A stretch of 64,000 nt of DNA from an uncultured Lachnospiraceae bacterium (GTDB lineage Bacteria; Bacillota; Clostridia; Lachnospirales; Lachnospiraceae), in contig CAOKOL010000020.1 in NCBI GenBank assembly GCA_948470335.1, positions 1 through 64,000 on the forward strand, read 5' to 3'. Under the pieces are notes generated by a model. That model saw only the letters and a list, made by a program, of their open reading frames with translations, searched no databases and was not told where the DNA came from. The position numbers and the translations under genes are program-made. Shown here one piece after another: positions 29,446 through 38,772 of this stretch (within the stretch, counting starts at the first letter, position 1; each line of letters opens with the position of its first letter).

Positions 29446-30096
29446 ATGTCGACGACAACCATGCTGCGGCTTTTGGGTACGGGGATGCTGAAAACGGTTT
29501 CGATTTTCTTTTTAACCCTGCTGTTTTCCCTGCCCTTGGGCCTGCTCTTTTCCTTTGGCCGTATGTCGAAAAACGGCCTTGTTAAAGGAATCAGCAAATT
29601 ATATATTTCCGTTATGAGGGGTACCCCGCTGATGCTGCAGTTGATCGTGGTGTACTTTGCGCCTTATTACATACTGGGGATCAAGATTCCCTCCTGGTAC
29701 CGTTCGGGGGCGGTGATTCTGGCATTTGTGCTGAACTATGCGGCATATTTTGCGGAGATTTACCGCTCCGGGATCGAGTCCATTCCCATCGGGCAGTATG
29801 AGGCGGCCAGGGTACTGGGTTACGGCAAAGCGCAGACGTTTGTGAAAATCATTCTGCCTCAGGTGATTAAGCGGATTCTGCCGCCGGTTACCAATGAGAT
29901 GATTACGCTGGTAAAGGACACATCTCTGGCGTTCGTTCTGACAGAGGTGGAAATGTTCACGATAGCCAAACAGATTGCCGCCAAGGAGGCTTCGATTTTG
30001 CCGCTGATGGTGGCGGGAGTATTTTACTATTTCTTTAATCTGGCGGTGGCTGCTGTGATGGAGTGGGTGGAAAACCGGCTCAACTATTACAGATAG
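29446..30096 (+). CDS. Polar amino-acid ABC importer, permease
   Basis: 216 residues with about five membrane segments and the HisM/GlnP pattern: SVMRGTPLMLQLIVVYF near the second helix, then the EAA loop GQYEAARVLGYGKAQTFVKIILPQ near residues 124-147, which contacts the ATPase. It starts 98 bp after the binding protein behind TCAGGAGATG. It is the only permease, so it should work as a homodimer. Confidence 0.93.
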   Translation: MSTTTMLRLLGTGMLKTVSIFFLTLLFSLPLGLLFSFGRMSKNGLVKGISKLYISVMRGTPLMLQLIVVYFAPYYILGIKIPSWYRSGAVILAFVLNYAAYFAEIYRSGIESIPIGQYEAARVLGYGKAQTFVKIILPQVIKRILPPVTNEMITLVKDTSLAFVLTEVEMFTIAKQIAAKEASILPLMVAGVFYYFFNLAVAAVMEWVENRLNYYR

Positions 30097-30141
30097 TAAA
30101 AATGTGAATTGATAACAATTGGTCAGTTGAGAGAGAATGAT

Positions 30142-30897
30142 ATGAACGTATTGGAAATCAACCATTTAAAAAAGGAATTTGACGGTTTGACGGTGCTGCA
30201 GGATATTTCGCTGTCTGTGAAAAAGGGGGAGGTGGTTTCGGTGATCGGTCCCTCCGGTTCCGGAAAATCAACCCTTCTGCGCTGTGCGACGATGCTGGAG
30301 CAGATGGACGGCGGAGAACTGGTCTACATGGGAGAAAAGGCGGCCTGGGAAGAAAAAGACGCCTGCGTTTACGCGCCGAAGGAGAAGTTAAAGCAGGTTC
30401 GCAGACAGTTTGGACTGGTATTCCAGAATTTTAATCTGTTTCCCCATTATACGGTGCTGAAAAATATTATGGATGCGCCCGTATCCGTGGACAGGGTGCC
30501 AAAGGAAGAAGCCAGACAGCAGGCGCTGGCTCTTTTGGGGCAGTTGGGGCTGGAGGATAAGGCGGACGCCTATCCCTACCAACTGTCCGGCGGTCAGCAG
30601 CAGAGGGTTTCCATCGCCAGAGCGCTGGCTTTAAAGCCGGAGATTTTGTTTTTTGACGAACCCACTTCGGCCCTGGATCCGGAGCTGACCGGAGAGGTGT
30701 TAAAGGTGATCCGTCAGCTTGCAAAAGAGCATATGACGATGATTATCGTCACCCATGAAATGAAGTTTGCCAGGGAGCTGTCCGACCGCATCATATTTAT
30801 GGAGGACGGTGTGATCCGGCAGCAGGGCACGCCGGAGGAGCTGTTTATGGCCCCGGATGACCGGGTGAAGGAGTTTATCGGAAAGTTCGCGGGATAA
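30142..30897 (+). CDS. Polar amino-acid ABC importer, ATPase
   Basis: 251 residues of the GlnQ/HisP type. Walker A GPSGSGKST, the Q-loop VFQNFNLFPHYTVLKN, signature LSGGQQQRVSIARAL, Walker B ILFFDEPTSALDPE and the H-loop VTHEMKFAREL are all present. The frame is open from 30109; ATG 30142 is chosen because it begins the conserved NVLEINHLKKEF start. The 3' end overlaps the convergent membrane-protein gene by 23 bp. Confidence 0.94.
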   Translation: MNVLEINHLKKEFDGLTVLQDISLSVKKGEVVSVIGPSGSGKSTLLRCATMLEQMDGGELVYMGEKAAWEEKDACVYAPKEKLKQVRRQFGLVFQNFNLFPHYTVLKNIMDAPVSVDRVPKEEARQQALALLGQLGLEDKADAYPYQLSGGQQQRVSIARALALKPEILFFDEPTSALDPELTGEVLKVIRQLAKEHMTMIIVTHEMKFARELSDRIIFMEDGVIRQQGTPEELFMAPDDRVKEFIGKFAG

Positions 30898-33238
30898 GTT
30901 TATTTTTCAGCAGCCAGACGCCCCATCCTGCCATGGAGACCGCTGAAATAGCAGCGGCCAGGTTCCAGGAGCGCTTCCCTTTATAACGGACCTCCACCGT
31001 TCCCTGGCTGTCGGCGGGAAGAATGACCCGGACCAGGTTCTGCCCGCTCCGTTCGACCGGGATTTCCTGTCCGTCAAGCCATGCCCGATAACCGGGATAG
31101 TACAGAAGAGGTATGTCGGCATAAAGAGGGCTGTCTGTGTCTGCTGCTGCGGAAGGTTCGGCGTAAGACGCCGCATCGTCTTGCGGGATATTCTGTTCCG
31201 GTCCTGGCCCGGCTGTCATACAGTGAAACGTGACAGAACCGTTTTTTCGCTGAAAATCGCTGATCAGCAGTTGTTCCGAGGAAGAGGAAATACCTGGACT
31301 TTGTCGGGACAGTGTGTCCGTATCGGTGTCTTTATATAAATATTCTCCTCCGGCGATCATGTCGGAAGCAATGATTTCTGCCTCCCGGATCAGAACATGT
31401 TCCGGGTTTTTTGCGTCGAGAAAAGCAGTCATCGGGAACAGCGCGACGGCAAAAGCCAGTGCGAAGATGACAGCCTGCTGGCCGCTTTCCCTGGCTGTCA
31501 TAACCAGTGCGGCGGCTCCTGAGATACACAGAAAAGTAATGGCAAAAGCCAGAAATCGCCAGGGAAACTGGGTAAAGCTTAAAAACCGGTTGACGGCGGG
31601 TATTCTGGCCAGCAGCTTCCAGGGCATGGCGCGGCTGGCCATAAACACCATGGCGGCACCCCAGCCAAACAGAATCCGGGCTTTCCGGCGCATTCCGTCA
31701 AATGCCGGATCTCTGTGATAGCCCTGGCATTTCGGCAGAGCCAGAAGCAGGTTGGAGAACAGCAGAGAAAGGCCAATGGTCAGAGGAAGGACATTTTCCA
31801 GCGTCATTCCGTCCCTGGCAGTGGTAAATCCGATTTCCGGCGATGCTTTGAACAGCAGGGAGAAAGGAACCGCGTATTCGGTAAAAGGGGTATATAGCGT
31901 ATCCAGCCGGATCGGTTCTCTCATCATGTACAGCATAGGCAACAGGAACCAGAGATTTAAAAGTACCGTCAGTCCTGCCGCTTTGGCGCATGCCAGAAGC
32001 CGGCTTCCGGAGCACAGCTGTTTTGCCGCCGTAAGCGCCGCGGCCAGGATCAGGAGGGCTGACCATACGGCTGACAGAATGTGGGTCTGGAATACCAGTG
32101 TAAAGCCTACGGCCGCATATCCCCATCGCCGTTCGTCCCCGATCAGCAGCTCATAGACGCCCAAAAGCAGCAGGGGCAGGAAAGCCATGGAGGAAAACTG
32201 GCCGTAGGCCGCGTCGATATAGCCCTCTCCCAGACGGAAGACGGCGGTCAGGAACAGCAGCGCGGCCACAAGTCCGGCCAGCCGGGCATTGTGGCAGGCT
32301 GGCCGTAATTGTCCGGGTTTCCGTACGGGCTGTTCTCCACGAATGGAACTGCCGTCCAGAATCCGTCTGGCAGCCAGGTACATCAGCCATCCGGCCAGTA
32401 GGTTGACGGAAATTAAATATAATTTTGCCGCAGTTACCAGGGTAACGCCGCACAGACGCAGCAGGGCGGGGAAATACAGCAGAAGCTCCGGGTAGAAGAG
32501 AGAGGAGCCGTATCCGTATCCCCATAAGGTGCCGCTGTGAATCCGCACGGGGAACTGCCCGGACAGCAGGCCGGTGCGGATGCCTTCAATCCGGTTCAGA
32601 TGGTAGGGGACGTCGCCGCCGCCCATAACATAGTCGTTGAGAATGGGAATGCTGACGCCAAACGCCGCCAGAGTCAGAATAAGATAGATGTTGGCCGGGC
32701 ATAAAAATGTTTCCGTTTCTTTCTGCCCTTTCCGGAACCAGAGATATCCTCCTGCCAGCGCCAGCAAAAACAGCGCGACGGCAAATACATCGGTACAGAT
32801 CAGTCCCTGAGAGCGGATGGACGCCTGCTCCACGGAGAAAGCGCCGTTGCCGGAATAATCCACGGCGATCCGCAGGTTTGTGGCATCCTGGTCAAAATGG
32901 CAGTCGAATGTCCATTCTCCTTCTTCCAAAGCCGCCGGCAGCGGATGGGCATATACGGGCAGAACGCCGGTTTCATCCGTATAGACGGCCACGCTGCTGC
33001 CCTCTGCCTGGGCCTTATAATACAACTGAAACCGATAGGTGCCTTTCGGCAGACTGACGCAGGGGCTCTGGGAGAAAAGACCGGCGGTTTCCTGGCCGTC
33101 CTCCACGTACATGGAACCTTTGACCGGGCCCAGCTCATTCTGTTTAAATTCTCGATTGTATCCTTCGGTAAATGCCAGTCCGGTCAGCAGCAAAATGGTC
33201 AGCGCCGCCAGAATCAGCATTGATATTTTTTTATTCAT
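30875..33238 (-). CDS. Large multi-pass membrane protein, GT-C/YfhO-like
   Basis: 787 residues. After an N-terminal helix, residues about 35-150 form an outside, beta-rich domain (carbohydrate-binding-like, ending IRSQGLICTD). About twelve membrane segments then follow, and a C-terminal outside domain ends with a last helix. The first outside loop of the membrane core carries GGGDVPYHLNRIEG, an acidic motif like the catalytic loop of GT-C glycosyltransferases. A role in moving sugars from polyprenyl carriers onto surface polymers is plausible. It is monocistronic, has its own promoter and converges on the ABC importer. Specific family not certain. Confidence 0.7.
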   Translation of the reverse strand: MNKKISMLILAALTILLLTGLAFTEGYNREFKQNELGPVKGSMYVEDGQETAGLFSQSPCVSLPKGTYRFQLYYKAQAEGSSVAVYTDETGVLPVYAHPLPAALEEGEWTFDCHFDQDATNLRIAVDYSGNGAFSVEQASIRSQGLICTDVFAVALFLLALAGGYLWFRKGQKETETFLCPANIYLILTLAAFGVSIPILNDYVMGGGDVPYHLNRIEGIRTGLLSGQFPVRIHSGTLWGYGYGSSLFYPELLLYFPALLRLCGVTLVTAAKLYLISVNLLAGWLMYLAARRILDGSSIRGEQPVRKPGQLRPACHNARLAGLVAALLFLTAVFRLGEGYIDAAYGQFSSMAFLPLLLLGVYELLIGDERRWGYAAVGFTLVFQTHILSAVWSALLILAAALTAAKQLCSGSRLLACAKAAGLTVLLNLWFLLPMLYMMREPIRLDTLYTPFTEYAVPFSLLFKASPEIGFTTARDGMTLENVLPLTIGLSLLFSNLLLALPKCQGYHRDPAFDGMRRKARILFGWGAAMVFMASRAMPWKLLARIPAVNRFLSFTQFPWRFLAFAITFLCISGAAALVMTARESGQQAVIFALAFAVALFPMTAFLDAKNPEHVLIREAEIIASDMIAGGEYLYKDTDTDTLSRQSPGISSSSEQLLISDFQRKNGSVTFHCMTAGPGPEQNIPQDDAASYAEPSAAADTDSPLYADIPLLYYPGYRAWLDGQEIPVERSGQNLVRVILPADSQGTVEVRYKGKRSWNLAAAISAVSMAGWGVWLLKNKLIPRTFR

Positions 33239-33286
33239 TGGTATATGGGTACTCCTGTCTGTGTGTAATTCTGATTGATCTTTATG

Positions 33287-33315
33287 ATTATACTATCACC
33301 GGCAAAAAGACGCAA
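33287..33315 (-). promoter_or_regulatory. Promoter of the large membrane-protein gene
   Basis: Minus strand TTGCGT (33310-33315), 17 bp, TATAAT (33287-33292), about 50 bp before the start codon. It is divergent from the rplS promoter, whose -35 lies only 18 bp away. Confidence 0.65.
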
Positions 33316-33332
33316 CGATTTTGAAAAAACTC

Positions 33333-33361
33333 TTGTAAAATCGGTCGGAATATGCTATAGT
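33333..33361 (+). promoter_or_regulatory. Promoter of rplS
   Basis: TTGTAA (33333-33338), 17 bp, TATAGT (33356-33361) with extended -10 TGC. It gives a leader of about 80 nt before rplS. Confidence 0.7.
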
Positions 33362-33367
33362 AAACGA

Positions 33368-33448
33368 GTTGTGTAGAGAAAAAGATGGTCCTCTGTTGCG
33401 GTGGCGTGACCGTATTCAAGAACATCCGAAGATTAAAGGAGGTTACAC
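33368..33448 (+). ncRNA. Putative L19 leader in the rplS 5'-UTR
   Basis: The region between the promoter and AAAGGAGG of rplS (about 80 nt) can fold around GGTCCTC..GGCGTGACC. Ribosomal-protein leaders of this kind are known upstream of rplS in Firmicutes and mediate L19 autoregulation. The assignment rests on position and folding potential only; a covariance-model match (L19_leader) would decide. Confidence 0.4.
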
Positions 33449-33799
33449 ATGAACGATATCATTAAGAATATTGAGGCGGAACAACTGAAAGAGAATGTGC
33501 CTCAGTTCAGAGTAGGCGACACGGTTCGGGTTCACGGTAAGATCAAAGAGGGTAACCGGGAGAGAATCCAGGTATTCGAGGGAACCGTTATCAAAAAACA
33601 GAACGGCACGAACGCAAGAGCGACTTTCACCGTGAGAAAGACATCCAACGGCATCGGCGTTGAGAAAACATGGCCGTTACATTCTCCGCTGGTTGAGAAG
33701 GTTGAGGTAGTGAGACGAGGCAAGGTAAGACGGGCAAAACTGTATTACTTAAGAGACAGAGTCGGCAAGAGGGCGAAGGTAAAAGAACTTGTGAAATAA
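33449..33799 (+). CDS. rplS: 50S ribosomal protein L19
   Basis: 116 residues, standard L19. It starts [20 protein letters not shown] and has [26 protein letters not shown] and the closing [22 protein letters not shown]. It lies at the subunit interface of the ribosome. A strong AAAGGAGG precedes it. It leads the signal-peptidase/rbgA/rnhB cluster, as in other Firmicutes. Confidence 0.98.
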   Translation: MNDIIKNIEAEQLKENVPQFRVGDTVRVHGKIKEGNRERIQVFEGTVIKKQNGTNARATFTVRKTSNGIGVEKTWPLHSPLVEKVEVVRRGKVRRAKLYYLRDRVGKRAKVKELVK

Positions 33800-33813
33800 T
33801 CTGTGCTGACTAT

Positions 33814-33877
33814 AAAAGGCAGGATTGGATTTTCAGGGCATGCGAGGGGCAGGCGCCTGAACTTTCAGCCTGCTTTT
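33814..33877 (+). terminator. Terminator after rplS
   Basis: AAAAGGCAGG (33814-33823) pairs with CCTGCTTTT (33869-33877), enclosing a smaller CAGGCGCCTG palindrome, and runs into TTTTCTT. It probably limits read-through into lepB. Confidence 0.6.
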
Positions 33878-33970
33878 CTTAATATCAATGATCGTTGCCG
33901 GTTACTGCCCGCGTGATTCCCGCTCAGCATACCGGATGGCCCTTAGTGTACCCGTGAGGGGGTATAGAAC

Positions 33971-34549
33971 ATGAGCATAGAATTTTATCACGATACGGAA
34001 ACGGATAACAGGCTGCTGCGCAGAGTGACGAAATGGATTGTGGATCTGGCGGTGGTGTTTACCCTGGCTCTTTTTCTTGTTCAGTATATGGGGATGCAGT
34101 ATGAAGTCAGCGGACATTCCATGGAACCGACTCTGTATGGCAAAGATGTGGTGCTGATTGACAGAATCAGTTACCGGCTGCGGCGTCCCGGACGGCTGGA
34201 GCTGGTCGTGTTCCAAAAGCGGGACAATGAGGACAGACAGTATCTGAAACGGATTATCGGCCTGCCGGGAGAGACGGTGCAGATCAGAGACGGCAGAATA
34301 TATATAGACGGCCGGCTTCTGGAACTTCCGGAGTCTTTGTCCAGGGTAAATCTGGCCGGACTGGCGGAGGAACCGGTGATTTTGGGAGAAGGGGAGTATT
34401 TTCTTCTGGGGGATAACCGGGACAGCAGTGAGGACAGCCGTTTTGAGAATATAGGAAACGTATCCATGGGGCAGATCATAGGCAGAGCCTGGTTCCGCCC
34501 GTCGCCTTTTGAGCGGATTGGATTTTTGAATACAGATGGGAGAGAATAA
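33971..34549 (+). CDS. lepB: Signal peptidase I (first copy)
   Basis: 192 residues, Gram-positive type with one N-terminal membrane anchor (residues about 22-42). The catalytic serine is in SGHSMEPTL and the catalytic lysine in YLKRIIGLPGE. GDNRDSSEDSR is the third signature box. It cleaves Sec and Tat signal peptides at the outer membrane face. Its stop overlaps the rbgA start by one base. A second, more conventional copy lies at 35427 with rbgA in between. Confidence 0.95.
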   Translation: MSIEFYHDTETDNRLLRRVTKWIVDLAVVFTLALFLVQYMGMQYEVSGHSMEPTLYGKDVVLIDRISYRLRRPGRLELVVFQKRDNEDRQYLKRIIGLPGETVQIRDGRIYIDGRLLELPESLSRVNLAGLAEEPVILGEGEYFLLGDNRDSSEDSRFENIGNVSMGQIIGRAWFRPSPFERIGFLNTDGRE

Positions 34550-35394
34550 TGCAGATTCAGTGGTATCCGGGTCATATGACCAAAGCGAAACGGGCGATGC
34601 AGGAAGATATTAAGCTGATCGACCTGGTGATCGAGCTGGTGGATGCCAGGGCTCCGTTAAGCAGCCGGAATCCGGATATTGATGAGCTTGGCAGACAGAA
34701 AGCGAGACTGATTCTTCTGAACAAGGCGGATCTGGCGGATGAAAACTGCAACCGACAGTGGAGTCAGCGGTTTCAGGAGCAGGGGTATCATGTATTGAAG
34801 GTAAATGCCAGATCAGGCGCCGGGTTTAAGGCGATCAATGACACGGTGGCACAGGCCTGTAAAGAAAAGATTGAGAGAGACCGCAGGCGGGGCATACTGA
34901 ACCGTCCGGTCCGGGCTATGGTGGTGGGCATTCCGAATGTGGGAAAGTCCACGTTTATCAATTCCTTTGCGAAGAAAGCGGCGGCGAAGACCGGGAATAA
35001 GCCGGGGGTAACCAGAGGAAATCAGTGGATTCGGCTGAATAAAAATCTGGAGCTGCTGGATACGCCGGGGATTCTCTGGCCCAAGTTCGAGGATCAGGAG
35101 ATCGGGCTGAAATTGGCATTGATTGGCTCCGTAAAAGATGATATATTAAATATGGAAGAACTGGCGGCGGAGCTGGTGAAGCTGCTCCATGGCCTCTATC
35201 CTCATGTGCTGGAGGAGCGCTATGGATTTTCCGCGCCGGAGGAGGAACCCTGGAAAGCACTGGAGGAGATTGCAAAGGTCCGAAAGTGTCTGGCAAAGGG
35301 CGGCGCCTATGATACGGAAAAAGCGGCGGCGATGCTGTTGGACGATTTCAGAAGCGGTAAACTGGGAAGAATCACCCTTGAGGTTCCGGAGTAA
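34549..35394 (+). CDS. rbgA: Ribosome biogenesis GTPase RbgA (YlqF)
   Basis: 281 residues with a circularly permuted GTPase order. MQIQWYPGHMTKAKRAM opens the protein. G4 LLNKADLAD precedes G1 VGIPNVGKSTFIN, then G3 LLDTPGILWPKF. A C-terminal helical domain follows. RbgA helps the late assembly of the 50S subunit. The family's histidine finger is consistent with the N-terminal PGH. Its location next to rplS and rnhB is the usual Firmicutes arrangement. The ATG shares one base with the lepB stop (TAATG). Confidence 0.96.
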   Translation: MQIQWYPGHMTKAKRAMQEDIKLIDLVIELVDARAPLSSRNPDIDELGRQKARLILLNKADLADENCNRQWSQRFQEQGYHVLKVNARSGAGFKAINDTVAQACKEKIERDRRRGILNRPVRAMVVGIPNVGKSTFINSFAKKAAAKTGNKPGVTRGNQWIRLNKNLELLDTPGILWPKFEDQEIGLKLALIGSVKDDILNMEELAAELVKLLHGLYPHVLEERYGFSAPEEEPWKALEEIAKVRKCLAKGGAYDTEKAAAMLLDDFRSGKLGRITLEVPE

Positions 35395-35426
35395 AAGTGC
35401 GGAAAATAAGGAAAGAAGGCAGATAG

Positions 35427-36014
35427 TTGGTGGACTTGAAAGAAGTATTTTTAGAGGAAGCGGGCCCTGATGAGCGGCCGGGCGGATTGCTGCGGGAGAT
35501 TTTAAGCTTTGCGGGCTATGTGATCTTTGTGATTGTATTTACCTATCTGGTGGTTCATTATGTGGGCCAGCGGACGGAAGTGGTGGGTTATTCTATGTAT
35601 CCGACGCTGAATAACGGGGATAACCTGCTGGTAGATAAACTGTCCTACCGTTTTTCGGAGATTGATCGGTTTGATATTGTGGTGTTTGAGTATCAGCATG
35701 AGGAAAATTGCTTTTATATTAAGCGTGTCATCGGCCTGCCGGGAGAAACGGTGCAGATCGTAGGCGATGAGATTTTCATCGACGGAGAAGTGCTGGAAGA
35801 AGATTACGGATATGAGGCGATCGAAAATGCCGGACTGGCGGCGGAACCGGTGGTTCTCGGAGAAAACGAGTACTTCGTGCTGGGAGATAACCGGAACGAC
35901 AGCACGGACAGCCGGGATCCCAGGGTAGATAAAGTGACAAAAGACATCATCGCGGGAAAGGCCTTTGTGCGGATTTATCCGTTTAACAAGATGGGATTTC
36001 TGCATCACGATTGA
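35427..36014 (+). CDS. lepB: Signal peptidase I (second copy)
   Basis: 195 residues, with an N-terminal acidic cytoplasmic part, a single membrane anchor near residues 28-48, GYSMYPTLNNGD (catalytic serine), FYIKRVIGLPGETVQI (catalytic lysine) and GDNRNDSTDSRDPRVD. It differs clearly from the copy at 33971, which lacks the DPR ending of the third box. The two therefore may prefer different substrates. The start is TTG at 35427 or GTG at 35430, both placed after AAGGAAAGAAGG. Confidence 0.93.
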   Translation: MVDLKEVFLEEAGPDERPGGLLREILSFAGYVIFVIVFTYLVVHYVGQRTEVVGYSMYPTLNNGDNLLVDKLSYRFSEIDRFDIVVFEYQHEENCFYIKRVIGLPGETVQIVGDEIFIDGEVLEEDYGYEAIENAGLAAEPVVLGENEYFVLGDNRNDSTDSRDPRVDKVTKDIIAGKAFVRIYPFNKMGFLHHD

Positions 36015-36036
36015 CGGGGATTGATAAATAAAAGAG

Positions 36037-36834
36037 ATGGAATCAATACAGGAAATCAAAGCACGCCTTATGGAGTGTGATCCGAAAAATCTGCCGGAGG
36101 TTCTGGCGGAGTATGGAACGGACAACCGAAAGGGCGTGATGAGGCTGCTGAAACAGTATGCCGGAATATATGAAAAGCTGAAATCGGAAGAACTGCGGCT
36201 TGATCATATGCTGGACTATGAGAGAGCGTACGGCGCGTATACATATATCGCAGGGATTGACGAGGCAGGACGGGGACCGCTGGCCGGTCCCGTGGTGGCC
36301 GCCGCCGTTATTTTGCCCAAAGGTCTGAAAATCAGGTATCTGGACGACTCAAAAAAACTGACGGCCGCAAGGCGTGAAGAATTGTTCGACATGATTATGG
36401 AGAAAGCAGTCAGCGTGGGAGTGGGACAGTCCTCTCCGGAAGTGATCGACCGGGTGAATATCTTACAGGCCACCTATCTGGCGATGAAAGAAGCGGCGGG
36501 CAGGCTGTCACCGGAGCCGGACCTTCTGCTGAACGACGCGGTTACGATTCCGGGCCTGTCTGTCAGGCAGGTGCCCATTGTCAAGGGAGACGGAAAAAGC
36601 TTGTCCATAGCGGCGGCTAGTGTAATTGCCAAAGTGACCAGAGATCGGATGATGACGGATTATGACAGCCTTTATCCGGCATATGGATTTGCGGAGCACA
36701 AAGGATACGGAAGCAGGAAGCATATTGAAGTATTGAAGTCAACAGGCCCCTGTCCGATACACAGAAGAAGCTTTATTAAAAATTTTTGCGAGGGATTCGA
36801 CGGATGTTCTCAAAAAAGGGACGGAGAATCCTGA
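36037..36834 (+). CDS. rnhB: Ribonuclease HII
   Basis: 265 residues. It removes RNA bases from RNA-DNA duplexes. An N-terminal helical extension of about 70 residues (as in Bacillus-type RNase HII) precedes the catalytic core. The core begins YIAGIDEAGRGPLAGPVVAAAVI, carrying the DEXGRG acidic pair, followed by DDSKKLTAARRE, VAKVTRDRMM near the C-terminal part and YGFAEHKGYG. The RBS is weak (AAGAG), so it may depend on coupling with lepB, 22 bp upstream. Confidence 0.96.
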   Translation: MESIQEIKARLMECDPKNLPEVLAEYGTDNRKGVMRLLKQYAGIYEKLKSEELRLDHMLDYERAYGAYTYIAGIDEAGRGPLAGPVVAAAVILPKGLKIRYLDDSKKLTAARREELFDMIMEKAVSVGVGQSSPEVIDRVNILQATYLAMKEAAGRLSPEPDLLLNDAVTIPGLSVRQVPIVKGDGKSLSIAAASVIAKVTRDRMMTDYDSLYPAYGFAEHKGYGSRKHIEVLKSTGPCPIHRRSFIKNFCEGFDGCSQKRDGES

Positions 36835-36867
36835 TCCAGTGATCTGTGGAAGGACCGGAGGCCGTAA

Positions 36868-37221
36868 ATGAATAAGCGTGAAGCAGGCAGCCGATATGAA
36901 ACATATGCGGCTGCCTATTTAAAAGAAAAAGGATATCAGATTGTGGAGAGGAATTTCCGGAGCAGGGCCGGGGAAATCGATCTGATCGGCAGAGAGGGGA
37001 GATATCTGGTATTCGTGGAAGTCAAGTACAGAAGAGACGGGCAGACAGGCCATCCGGAGGAGGCTGTGAATGTCAGAAAACAAAACCGGATTTTCCGGGC
37101 GGCGCAGTATTACCTGTCTCTGAAAAAATATCCTCAGGATACCCCGTGCCGGTTTGACGTGCTGGCTGTGGAGGGGACAGAGGTGAGATTGATTAAGAAT
37201 GCGTTTGGAGGATTGGCATGA
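36868..37221 (+). CDS. YraN family (UPF0102) nuclease-like protein
   Basis: 117 residues with a restriction-endonuclease-like fold: NKREAGSRYETYAAAYLKEKGYQIVERNFRSRAGEIDLI carries the GE and D core residues, and LVFVEVKYRR is the ExK part. Family role unclear, possibly in DNA repair or uptake. Almost always next to rnhB, as here. Its TGA overlaps the pgeF start (ATGA). Confidence 0.93.
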   Translation: MNKREAGSRYETYAAAYLKEKGYQIVERNFRSRAGEIDLIGREGRYLVFVEVKYRRDGQTGHPEEAVNVRKQNRIFRAAQYYLSLKKYPQDTPCRFDVLAVEGTEVRLIKNAFGGLA

Positions 37222-38126
37222 TTCAGATTAAGCGGGCGGGAGCAGGAAACCGGAGGGAGCGGGGAACGGAACCGGGCACTGTGCTGGAGTGGAAAGAAGG
37301 GAAAGTAAAAACAGAGGCGGCGGATGATGTATCCGTGCCCTATCTCAGCTTTCCGATGCTGGAACAGACCGGACTGGTCCGCCACTGTTTTTCCACGAAA
37401 CTGGGCGGCGTCAGCAAAGGGGAGTTTGCCGCGATGAATTTCGGTGTGTCCAGAGGGGACGATCCGGCCTGTGTGGCGGAAAATTTCCGGCGGATGGGAG
37501 AGGCGCTTCATGTGAAGCCGGAGCAGATGGTTCTGTCTTTTCAGACCCATACGGTAAATATCCGCCGGGTGACCGGAGCGGACGCGGGAAAAGGCGTGGT
37601 CAGGGAGCGGGGGTATACGGATGTGGACGGTCTGATTACGGATGAGCCGGGACTTTGCCTGGTGACGCTCTATGCCGACTGTGTACCTCTCTATTTTCTG
37701 GATCCGGTGAAAAAGGCGATCGGATTAAGTCATTCCGGCTGGAAGGGGACCGTGGACCGGATGGGCAGAAAAACCGTGGAGGAAATGGGACGGGCATTCG
37801 GCAGCGATCCGGCGGATATTCTGGCCTGCATCGGCCCAAGTATCTGCAGAGACTGTTATGAGATCGGTCCGGAGGTGGCGAATGCATTTCAGAATGCCTT
37901 TGCGCCGGAGCAGGCGGCGCAGATGCTGTATGCAAAAGACAACGGAAAATACCAACTAGATCTGTGGGAGGCAAACCGGCAGATTTTGATTGAGGCAGGT
38001 ATCCGCACAGAACATCTGGCGGTGACAGATATCTGTACCATGTGCAACAGCCGGTGGCTGTTTTCTCACCGGGCCACCGGCGGACGGCGGGGAAATCTGG
38101 GCGCGTTTCTGTGTCTGAAAGGATAA
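37218..38126 (+). CDS. pgeF: Peptidoglycan editing factor PgeF (laccase-domain, YfiH)
   Basis: 302 residues. In E. coli the homologue is an amidase that removes wrongly built UDP-MurNAc-L-Ser. The metal-binding pattern is visible: SFQTHTVNI (His), YADCVPLYF (Cys), LSHSGWKGTV (His). Other family segments are RHCFSTKLGGVS and ACIGPSICRDCYEIG. The first ~35 residues look poorly conserved, so the true start could lie further in, but the 4-bp overlap with yraN supports ATG 37218. Confidence 0.92.
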   Translation: MIQIKRAGAGNRRERGTEPGTVLEWKEGKVKTEAADDVSVPYLSFPMLEQTGLVRHCFSTKLGGVSKGEFAAMNFGVSRGDDPACVAENFRRMGEALHVKPEQMVLSFQTHTVNIRRVTGADAGKGVVRERGYTDVDGLITDEPGLCLVTLYADCVPLYFLDPVKKAIGLSHSGWKGTVDRMGRKTVEEMGRAFGSDPADILACIGPSICRDCYEIGPEVANAFQNAFAPEQAAQMLYAKDNGKYQLDLWEANRQILIEAGIRTEHLAVTDICTMCNSRWLFSHRATGGRRGNLGAFLCLKG

Positions 38127-38201
38127 GCGAAAAGAATATGGCGGAAAAGACAAAAAATCCGAAGGCGGAAATAAAATGACAGAAATGGGGGACGACATAA
38201 A

Positions 38202-38720
38202 ATGGAAAATAATATTTTTTACCGCGATCAGGAGGGACGGCCGGTGCAGGTACTGAGCCAGGCCGTGATGAAAGAAAACGGACGTGCCGTGGTTTTGTAT
38301 CAGGAATTATTTGGGAGTTACGCCAGAAAGGTGGAGTACAGAGAGTGCTTTCTTGATGGTATGAGGGTTTTTGATCCGGAAACCGAACGCGTTAAGACAG
38401 ATCAGGCGTCGGAGAGAGGCAATTGGGCAGAGACAAAAGAGAGACAGATACCGGAATGGATTCCGGATGCGGCAGATATCCCCGAACCGGCGCAAAACGC
38501 GGCCCAGGAACTTTTGATGGCCTTTCTGGACGCGCAGACCCATGGGGAAAAGCTGGAGATTCTCTCTCAGATGAAGGACTGCGTGACAGACTATCTGATC
38601 GACACCATGGCCCTTTCTCTGGATATGGAGATCCCGCAGGGCGTTCTGGAGGACCGCTATCAGAAGCTGATCCGCAGCCTGCGCACCGTGATGAAATATG
38701 AGACAAACCGGCTGCGGTGA
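38202..38720 (+). CDS. Hypothetical protein at the end of the rnhB-pgeF cluster
   Basis: 172 residues, soluble. The N-terminal part (residues 1-60) starts MENNIFYRDQEGRPVQVLSQ and looks beta-rich. A linker with Pro/Glu and a helical C-terminal half (AAQELLMAFLDAQTHGEKLEILSQM) follow. I do not recognise the family. A GGGGGACGAC precedes the ATG. It is followed by a terminator shared with prs, so it is the last gene of its transcript. Confidence 0.65.
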   Translation: MENNIFYRDQEGRPVQVLSQAVMKENGRAVVLYQELFGSYARKVEYRECFLDGMRVFDPETERVKTDQASERGNWAETKERQIPEWIPDAADIPEPAQNAAQELLMAFLDAQTHGEKLEILSQMKDCVTDYLIDTMALSLDMEIPQGVLEDRYQKLIRSLRTVMKYETNRLR

Positions 38721-38772
38721 GAGATATGACAGAAGCGGCATGATTCTTTTCAGGTTTAAGCGGTTTAACAGA

